DNA of 64,000 nt from Spirochaetaceae bacterium (GTDB taxonomy: Bacteria; Myxococcota_A; UBA9160; UBA4427), in the NCBI GenBank assembly GCA_020632655.1, contig JACKFD010000014.1, positions 62,001 to 126,000 of the forward strand, written 5' to 3'. Below, one piece after another: positions 16,367-23,926 of this stretch. Each line of letters opens with the position of its first letter. The stretch's first letter is position 1. Below the pieces are notes generated by a model. That model made no database searches, was not told the origin of the DNA, and was given only the letters and a program-made list of their open reading frames with translations. Position numbers and translations under genes: made by a program.

Positions 16367-17541
16367 CAGTGTCCCTCTTCCGCGGCCAGATCGAAGAAAT
16401 CCGACGCCATCTGGCGCAGCGTCTCGAGGTCGGGCTCGCCGCCGAGGAGCTCGGGCACGGCGGGGTCGATCGAGCCCGGACCATGCACGCCGCGCACGAG
16501 CTTCTCCTCGATCTCGCAGAGGAGGTGGTGGGCCGCGTGCACGCAGACGGAGGCCAGGTCCGGCTCGCCCGGAATCGCGAACAACGCCTGGTGACGCGCG
16601 ACCGACTCCACGATCCGCATCGGCAGCCCCCAGGCCGCGAGGAGCCCCGCGCCCAGGGCGGCGCAATCCTCTCCCTCCCACTCCGTGCCGATCACGAGCA
16701 GCCGACCGACGTCGTGCAGCAGCCCGCTCGTGAACGCCGAGGGCAGCAGCTGCTCGTCGCCGAGGGCGACCTCCCGCGCGATGCGTCCGGAGAGCCGCGC
16801 GCAGAGCAGCGAGTGGCGTTGGAGCGCTTCCACCTCCGAGACGGGGTGGTTGCCCTTGCGGGCCACACTCTGGAAGACGGATTCGCTCACGACGAGCGCC
16901 GCGATCGTGTCGAGCCCGAGGCGCGGAATCGCTGCCTCGAGGGATGTGATCTCTTGCGCGAGGCTGAAGAAGGAGGAGTTCGCGAGCTGGAGGATCTTGG
17001 CGGCGACGGCGGGATCCTGCTCGATCGTCTCGGCGAGATCCTGGATCCGGCACTCGGGGTCGGCCACGAGGAACTGGATGTGCTCGAGGGTCGCGGGCGG
17101 CGACGGCAGCGACTCGATGCCGCCGAGACGCATTCGCTTCTCGGTGTCGCGGATGAGTCGGCGGGCCGTCAGGGCGAGCTCGAGCGAGCGCAGCAGCTGA
17201 TCGCGGGCGCAGGGCTTGGCGAGCCATTGCTGCGCGACGGCCAGACCGCGCATGGTCGCGCCGTCGTCGGCGTGTCCCGAGAGGACGATACGCACCGCCT
17301 CCGGACGGATCTCCCGCGCCTCGGCGAGGAAGGAGGCGCCGTCCTTGCCCGGCATCCGCATGTCGCTCACGATCACGTCGACGGGCAGATCGGCGACGAC
17401 CTCGAGGGCGGCGCGGGCTCCGATCGCAAAGTGCATGTCCCAGTCCTGGCGGCGCTTGCGCAGCGTGCTCCGGAGACCGGCGAGGATGTCCTTCTCGTCG
17501 TCGACGAAGAGCAGGATCGGGGTCTCGTTCGGCTCACTCAT
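16366..17541 (-). CDS. Response regulator with HDOD output domain
   Basis: A 391-residue protein. The receiver (8-125) has Asp60 in VIVSDMRMP and Lys in LAKPC. The HDOD domain (about 145-340) shows LPSPPATLEHI, QDPAVAAKILQLANSSFF and AAIPRLGLDTIAALVVSESVF, all standard for HDOD; HDVGRLLVI is a partial HD-like motif. HDOD proteins are signalling scaffolds in two-component and stress networks without a fixed enzymatic activity. In known hno operons the third regulator is the DNA-binding HnoC, so an HDOD regulator here is a substitution. It overlaps the kinase gene by 8 bases. Confidence 0.88.
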   Translation of the reverse strand: MSEPNETPILLFVDDEKDILAGLRSTLRKRRQDWDMHFAIGARAALEVVADLPVDVIVSDMRMPGKDGASFLAEAREIRPEAVRIVLSGHADDGATMRGLAVAQQWLAKPCARDQLLRSLELALTARRLIRDTEKRMRLGGIESLPSPPATLEHIQFLVADPECRIQDLAETIEQDPAVAAKILQLANSSFFSLAQEITSLEAAIPRLGLDTIAALVVSESVFQSVARKGNHPVSEVEALQRHSLLCARLSGRIAREVALGDEQLLPSAFTSGLLHDVGRLLVIGTEWEGEDCAALGAGLLAAWGLPMRIVESVARHQALFAIPGEPDLASVCVHAAHHLLCEIEEKLVRGVHGPGSIDPAVPELLGGEPDLETLRQMASDFFDLAAEEGH

Positions 17542-18799
17542 GACGCGCCTCGATGGGGAGCTCGATCGTGAAGGTCGTGCCGACGCCGACGCTCGAGACG
17601 CATCGCAGCTCGCCGCCGTGCCTCTCGACGACCTTGCGTGCGATCGCGAGCCCCTGGCCCGTACCGCGTCCGACCTGCTTGGTCGTGAAGAAGGGATCGA
17701 AGATCCGCTCGCGGATCTCCTCCGGAATGCCACCTCCGTCGTCCGAGATCTCGACGACCACGCGTTCGTCGCGAACGCTCGTCCTGATCGAGATCCGTCC
17801 GAGCTCGCCCTCGTGATTGGATTCGATCGCGTGCGCCGCGTTGACGATGATGTTGAGGAACACCTGGTTGAGTCCGCCGATCTCGCATTGCACCTCGGGC
17901 AGACTGCCCAGGTCGAGATCGATCTCGGCGACGTATTTGTACTCGCTCCGGGCGACGATCAGGGTCGTCTCGAGGGCGTGATTGATGTCGGCCGGGGCCA
18001 GCTCGCGACCACCCGGATGGGAGAAGACCTTCATCGCACTGACGATGCGGGCGACGCGCGCGACCCCGTCCATCATCCGTTCGACCGATCCCGGGATCTC
18101 TTCGGCGAGGAAGTCGAGGTCGGCCTCCTCGATCGACCTGCCGAGCGCGTCGGCGGCCGTCCGGGCGTCGCCCTCGTCGAGGACCGCGCTCCGGAGCGCG
18201 ATGGCCGCGTCGAGTACGCACTGCAGGTCGTCCCACGCCTCGCCCAGGAACTGGGCGCTGTCGCCGACGAACTGGATCGGGGTATTGATCTCGTGGGCGA
18301 TGCCGGCCGCGAGCTGTCCGATCGACTCGAGTCGCTGCGCCTGTCGCAGCTCCAGCTCGAGCTCCCGCCGTTGGCGAAGGTCGAGGCCGATGCACACGGC
18401 GCCCTCGACCTCGCCGCGCTCGCCGTGGAGTGGATTCGAGGAGAGGAGGACCGGAATCGTCGTACCGTCCCGATCGACGAGCTCGAGCTCGATCTGGTCC
18501 TGGGGGGCGGCGAGGAGATCGAATTGGCCCGCGCCACCCGTCGCGCGCAGCAGGCGGCCGATCGGCTTGCCCTCGATCTCCTCCTTGGAGAGCCCGACCA
18601 GCTGCGCCGCGGCGGCGTTCGTGAGGGCGATCTCGCCCGTCGGGTCGATCACGAAGAGTGCCCCGTGGACCGTCTCGAGAACGCGGGAGAGCCGCTCCTT
18701 CGCGCGGTAGAGGTCGCGGGTCTGGTTCTCGATCATCGACTCGAGCGTCGCGATCCGAGCCCGTGCCCGATCGAGCTTCCTGTGCAGGACGTCGCTCAT
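17534..18799 (-). CDS. Cytosolic PAS histidine kinase partnered with H-NOX (HnoK-like)
   Basis: A 421-residue kinase with no transmembrane segment. It has an N-terminal coiled coil (1-40), a PAS domain (about 40-145: GALFVIDPTGEIALTNAAA), then the dimerisation/phosphotransfer helix with His169 in GIAHEINTP. The catalytic domain has NIIVNAAHAI (N box), SDDGGGIPEE (G1), DPFFTTK (F box) and GTGQGLAI (G2). All ATP-binding motifs are present. Being soluble and translated from an ATGA overlap with the H-NOX gene, it should be controlled by direct H-NOX contact, as in HnoK systems, and should phosphorylate the three downstream regulators. Confidence 0.9.
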   Translation of the reverse strand: MSDVLHRKLDRARARIATLESMIENQTRDLYRAKERLSRVLETVHGALFVIDPTGEIALTNAAAAQLVGLSKEEIEGKPIGRLLRATGGAGQFDLLAAPQDQIELELVDRDGTTIPVLLSSNPLHGERGEVEGAVCIGLDLRQRRELELELRQAQRLESIGQLAAGIAHEINTPIQFVGDSAQFLGEAWDDLQCVLDAAIALRSAVLDEGDARTAADALGRSIEEADLDFLAEEIPGSVERMMDGVARVARIVSAMKVFSHPGGRELAPADINHALETTLIVARSEYKYVAEIDLDLGSLPEVQCEIGGLNQVFLNIIVNAAHAIESNHEGELGRISIRTSVRDERVVVEISDDGGGIPEEIRERIFDPFFTTKQVGRGTGQGLAIARKVVERHGGELRCVSSVGVGTTFTIELPIEARHE

Positions 18800-19350
18800 G
18801 CCGCGCCGTCCGAGAAGCCGAGCTCGAATCGGCAGGCGTCCGCGCCGTCGTGCGCACAGCTCGACTGGTGGTAGTCGATCTTCGTACCGAAATGATCCGA
18901 GACGCCGTCGAGGAATCCCTCGACCAGATGGCAGAAGCCACGCTCGGATCGATAGGTCATCACGAGGCGGTCGGGACCCGCATCCTCGCAGACCAGGCGC
19001 GGCGTGATCGCGTCGGGGAAGAGCTTCTGCACCTCCACGTGGATCACCCCGTCGACCGAGACCAGGAACTCCTTCGCCGTCATCGTGCTGTCGGCGAAGT
19101 CCGGATGGGAGGCGACGAGTCGGGGCAGCGCGAAGCGCCCGAAGGCGCGGAGGGCGTCGGGGAGCGGGATCCCGAGCCGCGCGATCGTTCGGCCCACGAG
19201 CTCGAGGAGGTCCGCGTCGGGATAGAGGCCGGGGCCGACGAAGGGACCTTCGGTCTGCAGGTCCGCCTCGTCGAGGATCGCCTCGTACGTGTCGTCCCCG
19301 AATCCCTCGCATACGAAGTCTTCGAAGAGATTGAAGATGACACCCTTCAT
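18796..19350 (-). CDS. H-NOX heme nitric-oxide-binding protein
   Basis: A 184-residue stand-alone H-NOX domain. The start MKGVIFNLFEDFV is family-typical. The proximal heme ligand is His104 in GVIHVEVQKLFP, and the heme-propionate motif YxSxR is Tyr133/Ser135/Arg137 in MTYRSERG. The segment FDGxxxH-like ending TKIDYHQSSCAHDGADACRF resembles facultative-anaerobe and marine H-NOX proteins. NO binding to the ferrous heme usually inhibits the partner kinase. It is the first gene of a five-gene operon. GGGAGG lies about 9 bases before the ATG, and a perfect 16-bp palindrome sits just upstream. Confidence 0.92.
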   Translation of the reverse strand: MKGVIFNLFEDFVCEGFGDDTYEAILDEADLQTEGPFVGPGLYPDADLLELVGRTIARLGIPLPDALRAFGRFALPRLVASHPDFADSTMTAKEFLVSVDGVIHVEVQKLFPDAITPRLVCEDAGPDRLVMTYRSERGFCHLVEGFLDGVSDHFGTKIDYHQSSCAHDGADACRFELGFSDGAA

Positions 19351-19367
19351 CGTCCGACCTCCCGGTC

Positions 19368-19383
19368 CGTTCCTACCGGAACG
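19368..19383 (-). promoter_or_regulatory. Perfect palindrome in the H-NOX operon leader
   Basis: CGTTCCTACCGGAACG is a 6+4+6 inverted repeat located 17 bases upstream of the H-NOX start codon. Its position before the Shine-Dalgarno suggests an operator or a leader hairpin. The binding protein is unknown. Confidence 0.45.
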
Positions 19384-19606
19384 ATCGCTTCGGGCTGCAA
19401 TCGGACGGCTCCGAGGGGGACTTGAGACACGGCAGGGCAGCGGCCGGCCTCGAGTCCGCCGGATGCAGCGCGTGTGCAGATCGGCGGCAGGTGTGCTCCG
19501 GGTGCGACGCATGGGGCGCGGCGTGATCGGCGGCCGTGGGTGTCTGGCGACCTCGGACGGGTCGCGGTACAACGGCCGCGTGACGGCCTCCATCCCCTCC
19601 GGTGCG

Positions 19607-20650
19607 ATGCTTCGACTCCCGCCGATCGTGCTGGGCGCGATGTGGCGGAGTCTGCCCGGAGCGGAGGGGGCGCGTGCGCGGCTCGTGCACGAGGCGATCG
19701 ACCTGGGGCTCACGGCGATCGACACGGCGCCGCTCTACGAGTTCGGCCGGATCGAGGAGGAGCTCGGTCGCGCGCTGCGGGGGCGTCGCGACCGGGTCAT
19801 GCTGCTGACGAAGGTCGGGCTGCGATGGGACGGTGATCACGGCGAGCCGCTCTTCGCGGCGGAGATCGAGGGGCGTCGCCGCGTCGTGCGGCGCGACAGC
19901 CGGCCGGTGGCCGTCCGAAAGGACGTGGAAGCGAGCCTGCGTCGGCTGCAGACCGACGTGATCGACCTGATCCAGGTGCATCACTACGACGACCGGACGC
20001 CCGTCAGCGACACGATCGGCGAGCTCTTGCGGCTGCGTGAGGAGGGCAAGGTCCGCTCGCTCGGTGTGAGCAACTACCCCGCGGCCGCGCTGCGTGAGGC
20101 GATCGTGGCGGCGCAAGGGCGGGGAGGTCTCGCGACGACCCAGGAGCACTACAGCCTGCTCGAGCGTCGGATCGAGTCGGAGGTGCTCGGGCTCGCGCGG
20201 GCCAAGGGCGTGGGCGTCCTCGCCTTCTCTGCGCTCGAGGCGGGTGTGCTCGCGGGGCGCGGGCTGGCGGATGCGCGCGCCGTCGAGGATCGCGCGCCGA
20301 TGGGGCATCCGAAGAACCTGCGCCGGATCAACGAGGCGCTTCGCGGCACGGCACTCCCGATGGCGGCCGAGAAAGGCGTCGGGCTCCCCGAGCTGGCGCT
20401 CGCCTGGGTCCTCGCAGCGGACGGCGTCCAGGCCGCGATCGCCGGTGCTTCGAGCTCCGAGCAGCTCGAAGCCCTCGCCCGGGTCCCGGAGATCCGACTC
20501 GCGTCGGAGGAGCGCGCGCGGCTCGGAGACGTCTTCGCGCGCCTCGAGCTCGATCCACATCCGGGCGTGCCGTGGCGGATGCGCGCGGAGGCCTTCTTCC
20601 GCCGACGTGTGGCCGGGCTGCGCCGACGCCTGGCGCCGCGCAGGCGCTGA
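19607..20650 (+). CDS. Aldo/keto reductase
   Basis: A protein of about 347 residues with the AKR (beta/alpha)8 pattern. The catalytic tetrad is visible: Asp in AIDTAPLYEFG, Tyr in the same segment, Lys in LLTKVGL and His in IQVHHYDD. The NADPH site follows (LGVSNYP, then AGASSSEQL near the end). It should reduce aldehydes or ketones, or act on sugars, with NADPH. The C-terminus is strongly basic (RRLAPRRR), which is unusual and may be a tail outside the barrel. A GTG at 19580 is an in-frame alternative start; neither start has a clear Shine-Dalgarno. It diverges from the H-NOX operon. Confidence 0.83.
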   Translation: MLRLPPIVLGAMWRSLPGAEGARARLVHEAIDLGLTAIDTAPLYEFGRIEEELGRALRGRRDRVMLLTKVGLRWDGDHGEPLFAAEIEGRRRVVRRDSRPVAVRKDVEASLRRLQTDVIDLIQVHHYDDRTPVSDTIGELLRLREEGKVRSLGVSNYPAAALREAIVAAQGRGGLATTQEHYSLLERRIESEVLGLARAKGVGVLAFSALEAGVLAGRGLADARAVEDRAPMGHPKNLRRINEALRGTALPMAAEKGVGLPELALAWVLAADGVQAAIAGASSSEQLEALARVPEIRLASEERARLGDVFARLELDPHPGVPWRMRAEAFFRRRVAGLRRRLAPRRR

Positions 20651-20665
20651 GCGCGAGCCGGTTCA

Positions 20666-20697
20666 CCCCGGCGATCGCGCTTCAGCGGACGCCGGGG
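20666..20697. terminator. Bidirectional hairpin terminator
   Basis: CCCCGGCG and CGCCGGGG form a perfect 8-bp stem between the stops of the aldo/keto reductase (+) and the VOC protein (-). No U-run is present. Confidence 0.55.
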
Positions 20698-20713
20698 CTG
20701 CGGCGTTCCGCGA

Positions 20714-21082
20714 TCAGCCGACGGGCTCGTTGAGCTCGACGACGTTGCCGGCGGGATCCTTCATGAAGGACTGCCGACCGACGCCGGCGATCTCGAAGGG
20801 CTCCGAGACCTCGAAGCCGCGTGCGCGAAGCTCTTCGCGAACCTCGTCCAGGCGGGACACCAGGAGTGCGAAGTGCGGACCGATCGGTCCGCGCTCACGC
20901 GGCTCGTGGTCGGGGACCTGGATCAGGTGCAGCTGCTGGGCCCCCTTGGCGAGCCAATGGCCGGGAAAGCCGAAGTCGGGTCGGGGCAGCTCTTCGAGAC
21001 CGAGCACGTCGACGTAGAAGTCGCGAACGAGGTCGGCGTCGTGAACGTTGATCGAGACGTGGTGGAATCCGACGATCGGCAT
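20714..21082 (-). CDS. VOC (glyoxalase/dioxygenase) family protein
   Basis: A 122-residue protein with two beta-alpha-beta-beta-beta modules. Likely metal ligands are His in GFHHVSINV, His in QQLHLIQV and Glu in GNVVELNEP; FYVDVLGLEELPRP and SFMKDPAGN are typical VOC segments. Members include glyoxalase I, ring-cleaving dioxygenases and resistance proteins; the single-chain short form does not reveal the reaction. GGGGAGG lies 6 bases before the ATG at 21082. It diverges from the envelope operon. Confidence 0.85.
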   Translation of the reverse strand: MPIVGFHHVSINVHDADLVRDFYVDVLGLEELPRPDFGFPGHWLAKGAQQLHLIQVPDHEPRERGPIGPHFALLVSRLDEVREELRARGFEVSEPFEIAGVGRQSFMKDPAGNVVELNEPVG

Positions 21083-21401
21083 TCGTCCTCCCCTGTCTGC
21101 TTCGGTCCGGACATCGAGTGGGCACGGTCGGCGTCGCATGATAGCCACGTGCGGATCGAGCGGAGGGGCCGAGCTCGTCGATCGACCGCGTGTGTGGCCG
21201 CGTTCCGGTCGATCGGATCCGGGCGTGAGACGTGGCCTGCCGGGCGGATGCGTGCGAACGGCGGGTCGGTCGCATCGGGCCTGCATTGTCCTGTGTGTTC
21301 GCGCCCGTCTGCACCCGAGCTGCGTACGCGTTGCCGTGTGGGTTTTCCTCAATGGAGCGTGACGGCGTGTCGAATTCCTCCCAGCAAGGGAGGCAAGCGT
21401 C
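21083..21401. other. Divergent intergenic region upstream of the envelope operon
   Basis: No gene is seen. The region must hold the promoter of the long downstream operon and that of the VOC gene, but I could not assign -35/-10 elements. Its end carries a hairpin that contains the Shine-Dalgarno (21377-21393). Confidence 0.4.
21377..21393 (+). promoter_or_regulatory. Hairpin sequestering the ribosome-binding site of the first operon gene
   Basis: CCTCCC-AGCAA-GGGAGG forms a perfect 6-bp stem-loop. Its right arm includes the GGAGG Shine-Dalgarno, 8 bases before the GTG at 21402. Translation of the first envelope gene may therefore be structure-limited. Confidence 0.5.
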
Positions 21402-22031
21402 GTGAATCACCCCTCTATTCATTCGCGTTCCGCGCGCCATCGGACGGGCCCGGCCATCGGCATCCGTCGCGACGGCCGTCACCTCGGCCTGTGCCCGCTG
21501 CTCGCGGTCGCGCTCCTCCTCTCTCTCGGGATCGCGCTGCGTTCCGACGTCGCGCGCGCCGAGGCAGGAGCCGACGAGCACGCGGCGGCGATGAAGAGCC
21601 TCGACGAGCAGGTGCAGGAGATCAAGTCCGAAGTCCTTGCGATCGGCGCGGAGCTCAGCAACCTCGAAGAGCGGCTCCTCTATCCCTCGAACAGCCAGGT
21701 CGCGGTCTTCGTATCGATCGGGGAAGGCGAGACCCTCGAGCTCGACTCGATCCGCCTGTCGATCGATGGAGAGCTCGTCACCCAGTACGTCTACAGCTGG
21801 AAGGAGCTCGAGGCCCTGCGCCGTGGCGGCGTCCAGCGTCTGCATACCGGGAACGTGACGACGGGCGAGCATCGACTCGAGGTCGTGGTCGCGTCGGGGA
21901 GCGGTCGCAACGAGCGCAAGGAGTCGAGCCACAGCTTCGTCTTCGAGAAGCGGGTCGAGCCCGCACTCGTGGGCATCGAGCTCGGCGGTCGCGCAGCCGG
22001 TGATGCCTCGATCTCGCTCGGGAGCTGGTAG
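21402..22031 (+). CDS. Exported coiled-coil protein, first gene of TPR/ExbBD/TonB operon
   Basis: A 209-residue protein of no named family. A basic N-terminus precedes a hydrophobic signal (LCPLLAVALLLSLGIAL) ending near residue 52 (ARAEA). A coiled coil follows (MKSLDEQVQEIKSEVLAIGAELSNLEERL). Then comes a beta-rich domain that includes VFVSIGEGETLELDSIRLSIDGE and TGEHRLEVVV, which looks like a PEGA-type or Ig-like module binding a partner. It is probably periplasmic. The GTG start is supported by GGAGG 8 bases upstream. The next gene starts 4 bases after the stop. A scaffold role in the envelope machine is inferred from context only. Confidence 0.65.
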   Translation: MNHPSIHSRSARHRTGPAIGIRRDGRHLGLCPLLAVALLLSLGIALRSDVARAEAGADEHAAAMKSLDEQVQEIKSEVLAIGAELSNLEERLLYPSNSQVAVFVSIGEGETLELDSIRLSIDGELVTQYVYSWKELEALRRGGVQRLHTGNVTTGEHRLEVVVASGSGRNERKESSHSFVFEKRVEPALVGIELGGRAAGDASISLGSW

Positions 22032-22035
22032 TCCC

Positions 22036-23913
22036 ATGCGTTCGATGCGGGCGCAGCTGGCGTTCCTGATCGCGTCCGTCGCACTCGCCGCGCCGAGCCC
22101 GTCGGCCTCGGTCGAGATCGAAGACCCCTTCTTCGGCGAGGCCCTCTTCTACGCCGACCAGGGTCTCTACTTCGAGGCGCTCGAGCGGCTCGACGCCGAG
22201 CTCGCCCAGCATTACGGGGTCGACGAGCCCGTCCTCGACAAGCTCCATCTCCACATCGACGATGCGGAGTTCTCGGTCGGCGACTTCGAGCTCAGCTATC
22301 GGATGCATCTACGCGCCGGTCGAGCCATCCGCGCCGTGCTCGAAGGGGACGTCGACGAGGACGTGCGCGCACGAGCAGCCCTCAGGCTGGCCCGGATCCA
22401 CTACCAGAAGGGCCAGCACGCCGAGGCGCTGCAGGTCCTGGATGCCATGCGGACTCCTCTCCCCGGAGACATCGAGGCCGAGACGGGCTTCCTCCGCGCC
22501 AACGTCCTGATGGCGCTCGATCGCCCGGCGGAAGCCGCGGAGATCCTGACGACGCTATCGGGGGCGTCGCAGCTCGAGGGATACGCAGCGTACAACCTGG
22601 GCATCGCGCTCTTCGAGGATGCGAAGGTCGGCGAGGCGCTGCGCGCGCTCGATCGCGCGGGCCGCATCCGCGGAGGCGGTCGCGAGACGCTCGCCATCCG
22701 CGACAAGTCGAATCTCGTGCTCGGCACGATGCTCTTCGAGGCCTCGGAGTTCGAGCGCGCACGGGCACCCCTCGAACGGGTTCGGCTGGAGGGCCCGTTC
22801 TCGAATCAGGCCCTGCTGCGAGCCGGCTGGTCGGAGGTGTCGGGCGAGCATTTCGACCGCGCCGTCGTGCCGTGGTCGATCCTGGCGGAGCGGGATCCCA
22901 CGGATGCGTCGGTGCAGGAGGCCCTGCTCGCGCTGCCCTACGCCTATAGCCGGCTGGAGGTGCATGGTCGCGCCGCCCATCTCTACGAGCGTGCCGCGCG
23001 ATCCTTCGGCGACGAGATCACGCGCCTCGACGCGTCGATCGAGAGTGTGCGGGAGGGCGCGTTCCTGCGGGCTCTCGCGCGCGAGGAGATCCGGAAGGAC
23101 ACGGATTGGGTGGTCCGGCTGCGCAGCCTCCCGGACGCCCCGGAGACCTTCTACCTCGTCTCCTTGATGGCTTCCCATGACTTCCAGACGGCCCTCCAGA
23201 ACTACCTCGACCTCGAGGATCTCGGTCGGAAGCTGTCGGGCTGGCGGGTCTCGTTGCGTGCGTTCGACGAGATCGTCGACATCCGGCGGCGCTTCTACGA
23301 CCCGAAGCTGCCGTCGATCGACCGTGAGTTCCGCGAGCTCGACGCGCGCTATCGGCTCCGACTGGAGCAGCGGGACCACCTCGCCGAACGCCTCGAGAAG
23401 ATGCTGATCGCGCCGGCGCCCGCGCTGCTCGCGACCTCCGAGGAGCGCGTGCTCGCGAGTCGGCTCGATTCGATCGGCGAGGCGATCGCGGGCCTCGCGT
23501 CGGAAGAGGGCGCGGCCGCTGCGCGAGAGCGGTTGTCGCGACTTCGCGGCGTCCTCCTCTTCCGCCAGGAGACCGGCTACCACGACCGACTGACCCGCGT
23601 GCACGAAGCGCTCCGACTGCTCGACGGGGATCTCGCGAAGCTCGCCGGGACCTACGAGTCCTTCGTGCGGGTCCGACAGGCGGCCAGCCACGGCTACGAG
23701 GGCTACGCCGACCCGATCGCAGGCCTCGAGGCTCGCGTCGCCTCCGCGATCCGGCGGCTCGAGGCCCTCCGACAAAGACAGGGCAGCATGCTCGAGCTCG
23801 TGGCGACGCGGGAGCTCGCGCGTCGACGGGAACGCCTCGTCGCCTATCAGAACCAGGCGCGCTTCGCGTTCGCCGACAGCTACGACCGGGCCGCCAAGGC
23901 CCAGGCGCGCTGA
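22036..23913 (+). CDS. Periplasmic tetratricopeptide-repeat protein
   Basis: A 625-residue protein with a signal peptide (RAQLAFLIASVALAAPSPSAS). Helical TPR-like repeats are recognisable by pairs such as EALFYADQGLYFEALERL, ALRLARIHYQKGQHAEALQVL and AYNLGIALFEDAKVGEALRAL. The C-terminal half (from about residue 440) is rich in Arg, Glu and Leu and probably forms long helices or coiled coils. There are no enzymatic motifs. TPR proteins of this type assemble envelope complexes; similar ones accompany ExbBD/TonB modules and the Myxococcus Agl/Glt motility genes. It starts 4 bases after the previous gene and ends 13 bases before the next. Confidence 0.75.
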   Translation: MRSMRAQLAFLIASVALAAPSPSASVEIEDPFFGEALFYADQGLYFEALERLDAELAQHYGVDEPVLDKLHLHIDDAEFSVGDFELSYRMHLRAGRAIRAVLEGDVDEDVRARAALRLARIHYQKGQHAEALQVLDAMRTPLPGDIEAETGFLRANVLMALDRPAEAAEILTTLSGASQLEGYAAYNLGIALFEDAKVGEALRALDRAGRIRGGGRETLAIRDKSNLVLGTMLFEASEFERARAPLERVRLEGPFSNQALLRAGWSEVSGEHFDRAVVPWSILAERDPTDASVQEALLALPYAYSRLEVHGRAAHLYERAARSFGDEITRLDASIESVREGAFLRALAREEIRKDTDWVVRLRSLPDAPETFYLVSLMASHDFQTALQNYLDLEDLGRKLSGWRVSLRAFDEIVDIRRRFYDPKLPSIDREFRELDARYRLRLEQRDHLAERLEKMLIAPAPALLATSEERVLASRLDSIGEAIAGLASEEGAAAARERLSRLRGVLLFRQETGYHDRLTRVHEALRLLDGDLAKLAGTYESFVRVRQAASHGYEGYADPIAGLEARVASAIRRLEALRQRQGSMLELVATRELARRRERLVAYQNQARFAFADSYDRAAKAQAR

Positions 23914-23926
23914 GGGGGCGCCGACC

